Assembly: GCA_000023185.1 (NCBI GenBank)
Contig: CP001622.1
Location: forward strand, 372,001-436,000
Direction: 5' to 3'
DNA from: Rhizobium leguminosarum bv. trifolii WSM1325
GTDB lineage: Bacteria > Pseudomonadota > Alphaproteobacteria > Rhizobiales > Rhizobiaceae
Length of the DNA stretch: 64,000 bases
The translations under genes and the position numbers were made by a program. Of the stretch, positions 39,106 to 48,286 are shown piece after piece; positions within the stretch are counted from its first letter, which is position 1, and each line of letters begins with the position of its first letter. Under the pieces are notes generated by a model. It searched no databases. It was not told the DNA's origin and saw nothing but the letters and a program-made list of their open reading frames with translations.

Positions 39106-41626
39106 CAAGATTCTTTCCCGCTTCAGGATCAAGACCAAGGTTCTGATCTTCGTTCTGCCTTTCGTCGTCACCATTTCGGCGGTGGGCCTGACCGGCCTCT
39201 ACGCTTCGGGACTACTGCAGGGCCGCATGGAAATATCCAACAGCGTGCTGCAGTCGCTCAGCGGCTTCAAGGATCTCTATGGTTCGATGGATGATTTCCT
39301 GCGCGTCACCAGCCCTGAGGCGCGTGACAAACTGAGCGCGGATCTGAAGATCCAGCAAGGCGTGCTCGACCAGACGCTGAGCCAGGTCGGTGACGAAGCC
39401 GCTGGCCGTGACAGCCTTGCGGAGGCATCGCGCCGCACCAAGGAAATTTCGGGCGTCGTCGACAAGCTCTGGGCCCTGCACGAGCAGGAACAGGCATTGC
39501 ATGAGCAGATCGACGCGGCCCAGAAAAGCGTGATCAGCACCCGTTTCACCGTGTCCTACCAGGCCGAGCAGTTGCAGAGCACCGTCCAGAGCGACGAGAG
39601 CGCCGCCACCAGCACCCTTCGCACGGCCGACCGCCTGCTGAAGGGCGGCGATTTCCTCGGCACCGTCGCCAGCGGCTTCAGCAAGCCGCAGACACCGCAG
39701 GACAAGATCGCCTTCATCAACGAACAGATGCCGGAGATCATCAAATCGCAGCGTCTGATCGCCATCTCGGTTCCGAGCAATCAGAAGAATGTCATCGAGG
39801 CACTGGCTGCGACCATCGACGGCATCAAGGCGATCGTCCAGACGCCCAATCCGACCGACGAGACCGCCACCGAACTCGGCCGCCTTGTTTCGCGCTTCCG
39901 CCAGACCTCGACCTATACGCAGCTGACCGCAACGCAGAAGATGCGTGACGCGACCCAGGAATTCGCGGCGCTCGACGGCCGGATCGCCCAGGCCAACTCG
40001 GTCCTGCAGGATACGAGGCGCCTCGAAAATTCCGTCTATTCGCTGCAGATCGTTCTTTCCGACTTTCTCGCCGACTCCAGCAAGGAAAATCTCGTGCGTC
40101 TGCAGCAGCAGGCCGGCACGCTCGGCAAGGACATGCAGGTGCTGGTCACCAGCGCCAAGGGCATGGGCTTTGCCGAAGGTATATCCGGCGCGATCCAGCC
40201 GGCGCTCGACGTCATCTCCGGCGGCGGCTCGAAGATCGTCGACACGATCGGCGAGCGCGTCACGGCCTATGCCGCCGCCCGCCAGGAGCTCGACCAGATC
40301 TGGAAAAAGCTGACCGATTTCGCCGAACTGCAGAAGCAGACGGCCGGCACCGAGCGCACTCAGGCAAACAGCATTTCCGTCATGACCACCGGTCTCGGCA
40401 TCCTGCTGTCGATCCTCGGCGGTATTGCCCTGGTGCTGACGCTGCAGCGCCCGATCAGCCATATCACCGCCGCCATGCGCCGCATCGCCGAAGGGGCGCT
40501 GGACACCAGCATCTCCGGCGAGCAGCGCCACGATGAAATCGGCGACATGGCCCGCGCGCTCGGCATCTTCAAGGAAAATGCCATCTCGAAGATCCGCATC
40601 GAGGAGCAGAGCGACGAGGAACGCGCCGCCGCCGAACATGAGCGCCTGCGCAACGACGCCGAAAAGCGCGAGATGGATCGCCAGATCGAATTCGCGGTCA
40701 ACGCGCTCGCCGCCGGCCTCGAACGCATGTCGCAGGGCGATATCTCAACGACGATCGAAACGCCTTTCATCGGCCGCCTCGAACAGCTGCGCCAGGATTT
40801 CAACGGTTCGATGATGCGACTGCAGGCGACGATGAGCCAGATCCGCGACAATGTCGAATTGATCCAGGGCAACGGCAATCAGATGGCCCAGTCGGCCGAG
40901 GATCTCTCCAAGCGCACTGAACAGCAGGCTGCCTCGCTCGAAGAGACCGCGGCTGCCGTCGATCAGATCACCGTCACCGTCCGCTCGTCGGCCGAACGCG
41001 CCAAGGATGCCGACCAGATCGTCCGCCAGGCCAAGCGCAGCGCCGACGATTCCGCCGTCGTCGTCAGCAATGCGATCGACGCGATGAGCCGCATCGAAGG
41101 TGCCTCGCGCCAGATCGAGCAGATCATCGGCGTCATCGACGAGATCGCCTTCCAGACCAACCTCCTGGCGCTCAACGCCGGCATCGAGGCGGCGCGCGCC
41201 GGTGAGGCCGGTAAAGGCTTCGCGGTGGTCGCGATGGAAGTCCGCGAACTGGCCCAGCGCTCCGCAGCCGCGGCGCAGGAGATCAAGGGGTTGATCAACA
41301 AATCGACCAACGAGGTCAATTCCGGCTCGCAATTCGTGCAGGAGACTGGCACGGTGCTCGCCAAGATCAGCGCCCAGATCGTCACGATCAGCCAGCATGT
41401 CGAGATGATCGCTCGCGCCAGCCACGACCAGTCCAACGCGCTGCAGAGCGTCAACGCGACGGTCAACCAGATGGACCAGATGACGCAGCAGAACGCCGCC
41501 ATGGTGGAGGAAACGACTGCCGCCAGCCGCGAACTGGCCGACGAGGCCGGTTCGCTGCGCCGGCTCATTCAGCAGTTCAAGATCGACGGCGAAGCCACCA
41601 GTGCGCCGGTCTATCGCGCCGCCTGA
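39095..41626 (+). CDS. Methyl-accepting chemotaxis protein, large sensor domain
   Basis: 843 residues. Membrane helix 1 is at about 15-37 (KVLIFVLPFVVTISAVGLTG). A mostly helical extracytoplasmic region of about 390 residues follows, longer than common Cache or four-helix sensors. Helix 2 is at about 429-449 (VMTTGLGILLSILGGIALVL), then HAMP and the signalling domain whose hairpin tip is [20 protein letters not shown] (about 682). No CheR-binding pentapeptide is visible at the C-terminus (APVYRAA). The ligand is unknown. It passes signals to CheW/CheA and so to the motor encoded at the start of the window. Confidence 0.93.
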   Translation: MLIDKILSRFRIKTKVLIFVLPFVVTISAVGLTGLYASGLLQGRMEISNSVLQSLSGFKDLYGSMDDFLRVTSPEARDKLSADLKIQQGVLDQTLSQVGDEAAGRDSLAEASRRTKEISGVVDKLWALHEQEQALHEQIDAAQKSVISTRFTVSYQAEQLQSTVQSDESAATSTLRTADRLLKGGDFLGTVASGFSKPQTPQDKIAFINEQMPEIIKSQRLIAISVPSNQKNVIEALAATIDGIKAIVQTPNPTDETATELGRLVSRFRQTSTYTQLTATQKMRDATQEFAALDGRIAQANSVLQDTRRLENSVYSLQIVLSDFLADSSKENLVRLQQQAGTLGKDMQVLVTSAKGMGFAEGISGAIQPALDVISGGGSKIVDTIGERVTAYAAARQELDQIWKKLTDFAELQKQTAGTERTQANSISVMTTGLGILLSILGGIALVLTLQRPISHITAAMRRIAEGALDTSISGEQRHDEIGDMARALGIFKENAISKIRIEEQSDEERAAAEHERLRNDAEKREMDRQIEFAVNALAAGLERMSQGDISTTIETPFIGRLEQLRQDFNGSMMRLQATMSQIRDNVELIQGNGNQMAQSAEDLSKRTEQQAASLEETAAAVDQITVTVRSSAERAKDADQIVRQAKRSADDSAVVVSNAIDAMSRIEGASRQIEQIIGVIDEIAFQTNLLALNAGIEAARAGEAGKGFAVVAMEVRELAQRSAAAAQEIKGLINKSTNEVNSGSQFVQETGTVLAKISAQIVTISQHVEMIARASHDQSNALQSVNATVNQMDQMTQQNAAMVEETTAASRELADEAGSLRRLIQQFKIDGEATSAPVYRAA

Positions 41627-41654
41627 TCATCGACCGACCCGCCCTTCGTGCGAG

Positions 41655-41686
41655 CGGCCCCGGAGTTTCCGGGGCCGTTTTTCTTT
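41655..41686 (+). terminator. Rho-independent terminator after the first chemoreceptor
   Basis: Arms CGGCCCCGGA (41655-41664) and TCCGGGGCCG (41668-41677) are perfect and followed by TTTTTCTTTATTT. The second chemoreceptor must therefore have its own promoter in 41687-41857. Confidence 0.88.
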
Positions 41687-41857
41687 ATTTCGCAGAAATC
41701 GCGCTCCGGTCGGATTGCGAGTGGCGGCGTGGCCATCACGCAGAGACGGTCCGTCCGAAACGAGACCGATGAATACCTCCGACAACCCTGATTTACGGAG
41801 AATCTTCCTTAACGCTTTTAGTCTAATTTAACCTCGGTCTATCTCCCGGGGGTCTCG

Positions 41858-43705
41858 ATGCTGCGCCTATTCTCTACGTCGATCGTACGCCAGATCGTTG
41901 CGATCACGCTGTTTCTGCTGGCGATCAGCACGGCCGCCATCGTTGGCGTGACCTATTACAATTTGAGCCATCAGGTCATGGACGGGGCCGTCTCCGATGC
42001 GAATGACGCCGCCCGTGCGATGGCTGTCCTCTACGGCGCGGCTGATCAGGCTGCAAAGATCGAACTGAAGGACAATCAGCTCTTCGCCGTCACCGAAGAC
42101 GCCATCCCGGCCCTTGCCGATCATTCGCTGGTCGACCGCACCGCGCAGTCGATCGCTGGTGTCGCGACCATCTTCCAAAAGCAGGGCGGCGACTACGTCC
42201 GCATATCCACCAACGTCAAGAAGGAAAACGGCGACCGCGCCGTCGGCACCAAGCTGATAGCCGAGCACCCGGCCCAGCCGGTTCTCGCCAGGGGTGAGGC
42301 TTATTACGGTCCGGCGGAGCTTTTCGGCCGCAAGTTCATGACCGGTTATTTCCCCATGAAGAATGCCTCGAACGCCAATGTCGGCATTCTCTTCATCGGC
42401 ATTCCGATGGAGGTCTATTACCAGCGCATGTATGAGCTGCAGATGCTGGTTCTCGGTGTCGGCGCCATCGTCATGCTCATCGTCGGCGTTCTCGCCTTTT
42501 ATGCGATCCGCCTGTCGGTGAAGCCCTTGCAGGCGCTGACAGCGAGCGTGCACTCGATTTCCGCGGGCGATCTCGAAGGGGCGATCCCCTGTGTCGAAAA
42601 GAAGAACGAGTTCGGCGACATCGGCCGGGCCTTGGCGCTTTTCAGCGACAGTGCCCGCGCAAGGCGCGACCTGGAAACCCAGGCTGCCGAACAGCGCGAA
42701 TTGAGCGATGCCGAACGGGCCAGGAACGATGCCGACAAGCGCTCGCTCGACGGCCAGATCGACTTTGCCGTCAACCAGCTTGCCGCCGGCCTCGGGCGCC
42801 TGTCGCAGGGCGATGTCTCGCAGACGATCGGTACGCCCTTCGTTGGCCGGCTGGAGCAGCTGCGCGTCGATTTCAACGCTTCCCTCTTGCGGCTCCAGGA
42901 TACGCTGTCCGGTATCCGTGACAGCGCTTCGACGATCCAGCGCAACAGCGGCGCCGTCTCCGTCTCTGCCGGCGAGCTTTCGAAACGCACCGAGGCGCAG
43001 GCGGCGAACCTCGAGGAGACTGCGGCCGCGGTGGAAGAGATCACCGTGACCGTTCGTTCGTCCGCCGAGCGTGCCCGTGAAGCCAACAATGTCGTGGCTG
43101 CGACCAAGAAGACGGCCGACAGTTCCGGCGCCGTCGTCGGCGATGCCGTTGCTGCCATGGATCGCATCGAGCAGGCATCACAGCGTATCGAGCAGATCAT
43201 CGAGGTGATCGACGACATCGCCTTCCAGACCAATCTTCTGGCGCTGAATGCCGGCATCGAGGCGGCGCGCGCCGGCGAGGCGGGCAAGGGTTTTGCCGTC
43301 GTCGCCCAGGAAGTCCGCGAACTCGCCCAGCGCTCGGCCGATGCGGCACGCGAGATCAAGTCGCTCATCGAGACGTCGAGCCGCGAAGTGACGGCAGGCT
43401 CCGAACTGGTCCAGAAGACCGGCAGCGTCCTTGCCTCGATCAGCCAGGAGATCATCGCGATCAGCGGCCATGTCGAGACCATCGCCACCGCCAGCCGCGA
43501 TCAGTCGGCCGCGCTGCAGGAAGTCAACGGTTCGGTCAACGCCATGGATCAGATGACCCAGAAGAACGCGGCGATGGTTGCCGAGACGACGCAGGCAAGC
43601 CGCCTGCTTGCCGGCGAAGCCGATACGCTGATGGCGCTGATCGAGCGCTTCCGCATCGTCGCAGAATCGGCACCGGCTCATCTCGGAGCAAGAAGAGTCG
43701 CCTGA
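41858..43705 (+). CDS. Methyl-accepting chemotaxis protein, Cache-type
   Basis: 615 residues. Helix 1 at about 8-30 ([20 protein letters not shown]), a periplasmic domain of ~165 residues that fits a single Cache fold ([40 protein letters not shown]), helix 2 at about 194-216 ([20 protein letters not shown]), HAMP, and the signalling domain with tip [20 protein letters not shown]. The cytoplasmic half is very similar to the upstream receptor while the sensor halves differ, as for paralogs with different ligands. No CheR tether is seen. Confidence 0.93.
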   Translation: MLRLFSTSIVRQIVAITLFLLAISTAAIVGVTYYNLSHQVMDGAVSDANDAARAMAVLYGAADQAAKIELKDNQLFAVTEDAIPALADHSLVDRTAQSIAGVATIFQKQGGDYVRISTNVKKENGDRAVGTKLIAEHPAQPVLARGEAYYGPAELFGRKFMTGYFPMKNASNANVGILFIGIPMEVYYQRMYELQMLVLGVGAIVMLIVGVLAFYAIRLSVKPLQALTASVHSISAGDLEGAIPCVEKKNEFGDIGRALALFSDSARARRDLETQAAEQRELSDAERARNDADKRSLDGQIDFAVNQLAAGLGRLSQGDVSQTIGTPFVGRLEQLRVDFNASLLRLQDTLSGIRDSASTIQRNSGAVSVSAGELSKRTEAQAANLEETAAAVEEITVTVRSSAERAREANNVVAATKKTADSSGAVVGDAVAAMDRIEQASQRIEQIIEVIDDIAFQTNLLALNAGIEAARAGEAGKGFAVVAQEVRELAQRSADAAREIKSLIETSSREVTAGSELVQKTGSVLASISQEIIAISGHVETIATASRDQSAALQEVNGSVNAMDQMTQKNAAMVAETTQASRLLAGEADTLMALIERFRIVAESAPAHLGARRVA

Positions 43706-43914
43706 ACCGCGCAGCCGCAGCCGCTGCGGGATTGCGCCGCGGTCTTGCGGTGCCTTCTGAGGTCGAGGTCGAGCGACGTCAGCCAGGCGGCGAAGCCAAT
43801 GAGGCTATTGTTTCCGAACTCGGCATAGAATCTGTCCTCTTCCGCCTTGCAACCGCTTCGCTTGGGATAGTGCCGATAGCCGATGGTGCCCGCGATGGTG
43901 AGCATGTCGATCAT
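43678..43914 (-). CDS. Small hypothetical protein next to a LysR regulator
   Basis: 78 residues from ATG 43914, which has AGGAAAGGAC at a good distance; starts at 43941 or 43944 would add 9-10 residues. [20 protein letters not shown] is followed by [20 protein letters not shown] and a basic, Cys-containing tail. I do not recognise it. It is divergent from the LysR gene at 44005 and its 3' end overlaps the chemoreceptor gene by 28 bases, so the C-terminus may be poorly conserved. A LysR target is plausible by layout only. Confidence 0.45.
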   Translation of the reverse strand: MIDMLTIAGTIGYRHYPKRSGCKAEEDRFYAEFGNNSLIGFAAWLTSLDLDLRRHRKTAAQSRSGCGCAVQATLLAPR

Positions 43915-44004
43915 GACGATGTCCTTTCCTGTATAAGACATCACCTGATTTAGGCGTCGAATTTCTCTTTATAAACGGGAAAAATCCCGCTATGTTTTTC
44001 ATTG

Positions 44005-44874
44005 ATGAAAAACGCAAGTTGGGATTCCTATCAGCTTTTCCTGCAGGTGGCCCGGCTTGGCGGGCTGACGGGGGCAAGCACCGCAAGCGGGCTCAGTCCT
44101 GCGACCGTCGGCCGACGTATGCTCGATCTCGAGCAGGAAATCGGCCGCGCATTGTTTTCGCGCAGCCAGACCGGATACCGTCTGACCCAGGATGGCCAGG
44201 CCCTGCTCGATCACCTGCAGGAGATGGAGGCCGCCGCCCGCAAGGTGGCGGCGTGGCGGCAATCCGGCGAGGGCGGCACGACCGTCAGGGTCGCTGCCGG
44301 CACCTGGCTCGCCTGGCTGCTGACCGAGAATTTCGCCGCAATCCGCATGCCGGGCGATGCCTTCGCCATTTCGCTCACCATTGGCGAGGCGCGGGCAAGC
44401 CTTGCCTATCGCGAGAGCGATATCGGTATTCGCGCCTTCGAGCCTGAGGAGGCCAATCTTGCCGCACGTCTGCTCGGAGAGGTGGCCTATGCCGTCTATA
44501 TCAGGCGCAACGCCGCCGAGACCGACGAGCGCTGGATTGCCGTTGCTGAGGAAGAGGCGATATCGGCCTATCTGCGCTGGCCGCACGCCCATGCCGCAAC
44601 AGGGATCGTCGCTACCGTCAATCGGCCGCGTTCGCTGCCGGATCTGGTGCGCGCCGGCGCCGGCAAGACCGTTCTTCCCTGTTTCGTCGGCGATCTCCAT
44701 CCCGAATTGCAGCGGCAGGGCGGCGAGTTGCCGGAATTGCGCCACCGGCAATGGATCGTCATGAATGCCGAGGACCGCCACCGCCCGGAGATCCGGATGG
44801 TCGCCGACCGCATGACCAAGCTCATCAAAAGTTATGCCGATCTCTTCGCCGGAAAACGACCGAGCCGCGGCTGA
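44005..44874 (+). CDS. LysR-family transcriptional regulator
   Basis: 289 residues from ATG 44005. The N-terminal helix-turn-helix is SYQLFLQVARLGGLTGASTA then LSPATVGRRMLDLEQEIGRA, followed by the usual substrate-binding core (residues 90-285) with VAAGTWLAWLLTENFAAIRM and VRAGAGKTVLPCFVGDLHP. The upstream region holds CGGGA-N4-TCCCG (43976-43989), a possible binding dyad. The regulated gene is unknown; the small divergent ORF is the nearest candidate. Confidence 0.88.
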   Translation: MKNASWDSYQLFLQVARLGGLTGASTASGLSPATVGRRMLDLEQEIGRALFSRSQTGYRLTQDGQALLDHLQEMEAAARKVAAWRQSGEGGTTVRVAAGTWLAWLLTENFAAIRMPGDAFAISLTIGEARASLAYRESDIGIRAFEPEEANLAARLLGEVAYAVYIRRNAAETDERWIAVAEEEAISAYLRWPHAHAATGIVATVNRPRSLPDLVRAGAGKTVLPCFVGDLHPELQRQGGELPELRHRQWIVMNAEDRHRPEIRMVADRMTKLIKSYADLFAGKRPSRG

Positions 44875-44980
44875 TGCGAGTCGCCCAAAACTGCGCAGCG
44901 GTTTTGGCATTACGCCATGCATCCAATAGAGACGTCGAGCGCCGCGCGCCCGATAGGCCGCGCGGCGATTGAAGAAGCGG
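44873..44980. repeat. Mosaic palindromic repeat after the LysR gene
   Basis: TGATGCGAGTCGCCC and the core AAAACTGCGCAGCGGTTTTG lead into GCCATGCAT, then a GCGCCGCGCGCC/GGCCGCGCGGCG hairpin near 44939-44968. It fills most of the 138-base gap between the convergent LysR and 78-residue genes. Confidence 0.72.
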
Positions 44981-45012
44981 GCCGATGTCATCGACCCGCC
45001 GGCTGGCTTTGG

Positions 45013-45249
45013 TCAATGCCGGTTGGTGACGACGACCGGAATCAGCAGGTCGCCCCAGTGGCCGTCGCCGCCGTGATGACGGGCCGAGCGCACCAGTTCG
45101 ACCGAGACGCCGGCCTCGACGGCTTTCATGACCGATTGGTTCAGCCGATGCAGGTCATTGGCGAGCATGCGGATCGTCGTCTGCTGATCCTCGCTCATGC
45201 TTGTCGCCTGCTCCTCGGCCCGTTCTCTGACGCGTGTGATGGATGCCAT
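45013..45249 (-). CDS. 78-residue conserved-looking protein downstream of aceA
   Basis: Starts at ATG 45249 with an excellent ribosome site (gaggaggag), 21 bases after the aceA stop, so it is very likely cotranscribed. The N-terminal ~50 residues are helical (RVRERAEEQATSMSEDQQTT, LANDLHRLNQSVMKAVEAGV); the end is HHGGDGHWGDLLIPVVVTNR. No family recognised. The layout suggests a function tied to isocitrate lyase or acetate growth, which is inference. Confidence 0.65.
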   Translation of the reverse strand: MASITRVRERAEEQATSMSEDQQTTIRMLANDLHRLNQSVMKAVEAGVSVELVRSARHHGGDGHWGDLLIPVVVTNRH

Positions 45250-45270
45250 GATCTTCTCCTCCTCTTCGAC

Positions 45271-46560
45271 TTATTCCGCAGCCGGTTTGAACTGCGCATG
45301 CTCGGTCGAACCGTGCATCGCCGTGGTCGACGACCGGCCGCCGGTGATGGCGAGCGACACGGCGTCGAAATAGCCGGTGCCGACCTCGCGCTGGTGTTTG
45401 GTGGCGGTATAGCCATTGACCTCGGCGGCGAATTCCGCCTGCTGCAGCTCGGAATAGGCCGACATCTGCCGCTGCCGGTAGCCGCGCGCCAGCTCGTACA
45501 TGCCGTAGTTCAGCTGGTGGAAGCCGGCGAGCGTGATGAACTGGAATTTGTAGCCCATCGCTCCGAGTTCGCGCTGGAACCGTGCGATCGTCGCCTCGTC
45601 GAGATTCTTCTTCCAGTTGAAGGAAGGTGAGCAATTATAGGCGAGCAGCTTGCCGGGATGGACCTTGTGCACGCCTTCGGCAAAGCGGCGCGCCTGATCG
45701 AGGTCCGGCTTCGAGGTCTCGCACCAGATGAGATCGCAATGCGGCGCATAGGCGACGGCGCGCGCGATACAGGGCTCGATGCCGTTTCGCACCTGATAGA
45801 AACCTTCGACCGTACGGCCGGCATCATAGTCGACGAAGGGTTGGTCGCGTTCGTCGATGTCCGACGTCAAGAGCTTTGCCGCTTCCGCGTCGGTGCGGGC
45901 GATGACCAGCGTCGCAACGCCCATGACGTCGGCGGCAAGCCGCGCGGCGTCGAGATTGCGGATATGGGCGGCCGTCGGGATCAGCACTTTGCCGCCGAGA
46001 TGGCCGCATTTCTTCTCCGAAGCGAGCTGGTCCTCGAAGTGAACGCCCGCGGCACCCGCCTCGATATAGGCCTTCATGATTTCGAAGGCGTTGAGCGGTC
46101 CGCCGAAGCCTGCTTCCGCATCGGCAACGATCGGCGCGAACCAGGTCTCGACGGAAAGCCCCTGGGCTTCCGCGGTCTCGATCTGATCGGCGCGCTGCAG
46201 CGTGCGGTTGATGCGTTTGGCCAGTTCCGGACCGGCATTGGCCGGATAGAGGGACTGGTCGGGATACATCGCAGATGCCGTATTGGCGTCGGCCGCCACC
46301 TGCCAGCCGGAGAGATAGATCGCCTTCAGCCCGGCGCGCACCATCTGCATAGCCTGGTTGCCGGAAAGTGCGCCGAGCGCATTGACGAAATCCTCCTGAT
46401 GCAGAAGCTGCCACAACCGATCCGCCCCCATTGCGGCCAGCGTATGGCTGAGCGCCACCGAGCCTCTGAGCCGCTGCACGTCTTCGGCCGAGTACGGTCT
46501 CTCGATGCCGTCGAAGCGATCGGCTAAAGCGTTTGGGACAAGCTTGTAAAAATCCGTCAT
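45271..46560 (-). CDS. aceA: AceA, isocitrate lyase
   Basis: 429 residues from ATG 46560 (aggaga upstream). The catalytic signature [14 protein letters not shown], with its active Cys, is at about 185, preceded by [29 protein letters not shown] and [20 protein letters not shown] also match. It splits isocitrate to glyoxylate and succinate in the glyoxylate shunt, needed for growth on acetate, fatty acids or PHB. It is divergent from a RamB-like regulator. Confidence 0.96.
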   Translation of the reverse strand: MTDFYKLVPNALADRFDGIERPYSAEDVQRLRGSVALSHTLAAMGADRLWQLLHQEDFVNALGALSGNQAMQMVRAGLKAIYLSGWQVAADANTASAMYPDQSLYPANAGPELAKRINRTLQRADQIETAEAQGLSVETWFAPIVADAEAGFGGPLNAFEIMKAYIEAGAAGVHFEDQLASEKKCGHLGGKVLIPTAAHIRNLDAARLAADVMGVATLVIARTDAEAAKLLTSDIDERDQPFVDYDAGRTVEGFYQVRNGIEPCIARAVAYAPHCDLIWCETSKPDLDQARRFAEGVHKVHPGKLLAYNCSPSFNWKKNLDEATIARFQRELGAMGYKFQFITLAGFHQLNYGMYELARGYRQRQMSAYSELQQAEFAAEVNGYTATKHQREVGTGYFDAVSLAITGGRSSTTAMHGSTEHAQFKPAAE

Positions 46561-46700
46561 GCTGTTCTCCTGACTAAAAGCTTGATAAAGGCTACTGCGT
46601 GACAAGATTGACAATATGAGGCGCTATGACCAGAAAAACCTTTGATTTCTTGTCTGGAAAGAGGTTAAGATGAGGAGGATTGACAGGGTGGCGCTGTGAA

Positions 46701-46720
46701 TTTGTAAATTTTTGTAAATA
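46701..46720. promoter_or_regulatory. Phased direct repeat between aceA and its likely regulator
   Basis: TTTGTAAATT TTTGTAAATA is a 9-base direct repeat with an exact 10-base period, centred about 150 bases upstream of aceA and 40 bases upstream of the regulator. TTTG(T/C)AAA resembles the core bound by RamB of Corynebacterium. Binding by the adjacent regulator is inference. Confidence 0.5.
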
Positions 46721-46750
46721 TGGCGCTCCTTGCCTGTCAAAGGATGTGAC

Positions 46751-48160
46751 ATGGCGGAACGGAAGATATTCGCAGGCCCGAAAGTCAGGCGCATCCGCAA
46801 TGCGCTGGCGCTGACGCAGACCGCCATGGCCGAGGCGTTGGAAATATCGCCGTCCTATCTGAACCTGATCGAGCGCAACCAGCGGCCGCTGACGGTGCAG
46901 CTCCTTCTCAAGCTTGCAAGCGTCTACAGGGTCGATCTGGAAGAGTTGCGCGGACAGACCGGCGGCAGTCTCGGCCAGCTCAAGGAGGTCTTTGCCGATC
47001 CGCTGCTATCGGGCGAGCTGCCGGGTGATCAGGAATTGGTGGAGGTGGCCGAGGCCGCACCCAATGCCGCCAGCGGCATGATCAAGCTCTACCGCGCCTA
47101 TCGCGAGCAGGCGGCGAGGCTGTCCGATCTGACGGTGCTGATGGCCGCCGAAGGGCATGCACCGGTCGCCGCCGGCCGGTTGCCGCTGGACGAGGTGCGC
47201 GAGACGCTGGAGCGCAGGTCCGGCTATTTCGCGCGGATCGAGACGGCGGCGGAAGCTTTTGCCGCAACGCTCCCCGGCGGCCTCGATCTTGCCGCCGGGC
47301 TGAAGGATTGGCTGCGCTCCGAGCGCGGCATCGCGGTGCGTGTCTTGCCCGTCCACGTCATGCCGGATCTGCGCCGTCGTTTCGATCGCCATTCGATGCG
47401 GCTTTTCATCTCGGAGCGCCTTTCGCAGGCCGACCGTGCGCACGAGATTGCGGTCGAGGCCGCGACTCTGGCCCTGCTGCCGGCAATCGATGCCGAGCTC
47501 GACGATCTCTCGCTCTCCTCCGCCGAGGCGCGCCGCATCGCCCGCTTCGAGCTTGCCCGCATCGCCGCGCTGGCGCTTGCAATGCCCTACGAGGCCTTTC
47601 TCTCGGCGGCGAAGGCGACGCGCTACGATATCGATATTCTGCGTGCGCGCTTCGGCGTCTCCTTCGGCCAGGCTGCTGCACGTCTTGCGATGCTGCAGCG
47701 CCCCGGGGCGGCCGCCATTCCCTTCTTCCTGATCGAGATCGATGCCGCCGGCCACCGGCTGCGCAGGGCGGGCGCCCAGGGCTTTCCGCAGGCCCGTTTC
47801 GGCGGCGGCTGTCCGAAGCTCAATCTCCATGCCGCTTTCCTGCAGCCGGGCCAGATCCTCGCCGAAACGGTCGTCATGCCTGATGGCGCATCCTTCCTGA
47901 CGGTCGCCCGCACCCTGGAGGGACCGAGCGTCGAATTCGGCGAAAGGGTCAGGCGCACGGCGATCCTGATCGGCTGCGACGCTGCCCTTGGCGAGGGCGT
48001 GGTCTATGGGCAGGCGATGGCGCTCGAGCCGGTCGCGGTCGGTCCGGCCTGTCGCCTTTGCGAGCGGCGCGGCTGCCTTTCCCGGGCCGAGCCGCCGGTG
48101 ACGAGACCGCTTGGGCTCGACGAGATGGTGGCAGGCCTCAGCGCCTTCGATTTCCAGTGA
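46751..48160 (+). CDS. RamB-like XRE regulator of acetate or short-chain acyl metabolism
   Basis: 469 residues from ATG 46751 (aaagga upstream). The Xre helix-turn-helix is at about 10-65 (KVRRIRNALALTQTAMAEAL, ISPSYLNLIERNQRPLTVQL), a central IrrE-like metallopeptidase-fold region at about 150-300 lacks an obvious HExxH, and the C-terminus has a Cys cluster (CRLCERRGC) typical of the short-chain fatty acyl regulators. Such proteins control isocitrate lyase and related genes in actinobacteria and alphaproteobacteria. The divergent aceA is the natural target. Confidence 0.88.
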   Translation: MAERKIFAGPKVRRIRNALALTQTAMAEALEISPSYLNLIERNQRPLTVQLLLKLASVYRVDLEELRGQTGGSLGQLKEVFADPLLSGELPGDQELVEVAEAAPNAASGMIKLYRAYREQAARLSDLTVLMAAEGHAPVAAGRLPLDEVRETLERRSGYFARIETAAEAFAATLPGGLDLAAGLKDWLRSERGIAVRVLPVHVMPDLRRRFDRHSMRLFISERLSQADRAHEIAVEAATLALLPAIDAELDDLSLSSAEARRIARFELARIAALALAMPYEAFLSAAKATRYDIDILRARFGVSFGQAAARLAMLQRPGAAAIPFFLIEIDAAGHRLRRAGAQGFPQARFGGGCPKLNLHAAFLQPGQILAETVVMPDGASFLTVARTLEGPSVEFGERVRRTAILIGCDAALGEGVVYGQAMALEPVAVGPACRLCERRGCLSRAEPPVTRPLGLDEMVAGLSAFDFQ

Positions 48161-48286
48161 TTGTGAAATCATTGAGGGCGCAGGATTTTGCGCTTGTGGG
48201 CTGTGAAATTCCTTCCTAGTCTGCATGGAAAACCAGAGGGAAAAGATGTCCGGGGGTGCGGAATCTTTGAACAAACAGGAGAAGTC

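Noticed and set aside
41601..41831. 76-residue open frame between the two chemoreceptors
   Set aside because: It overlaps the end of the first chemoreceptor, runs through the terminator at 41655-41686, has Arg/Pro-rich shadow composition and lacks a ribosome site.
41801..41835. TTAAC-type half sites upstream of the second chemoreceptor as a CtrA site
   Set aside because: The two half sites are 15 bases apart rather than 7, so the full-site consensus is not met.
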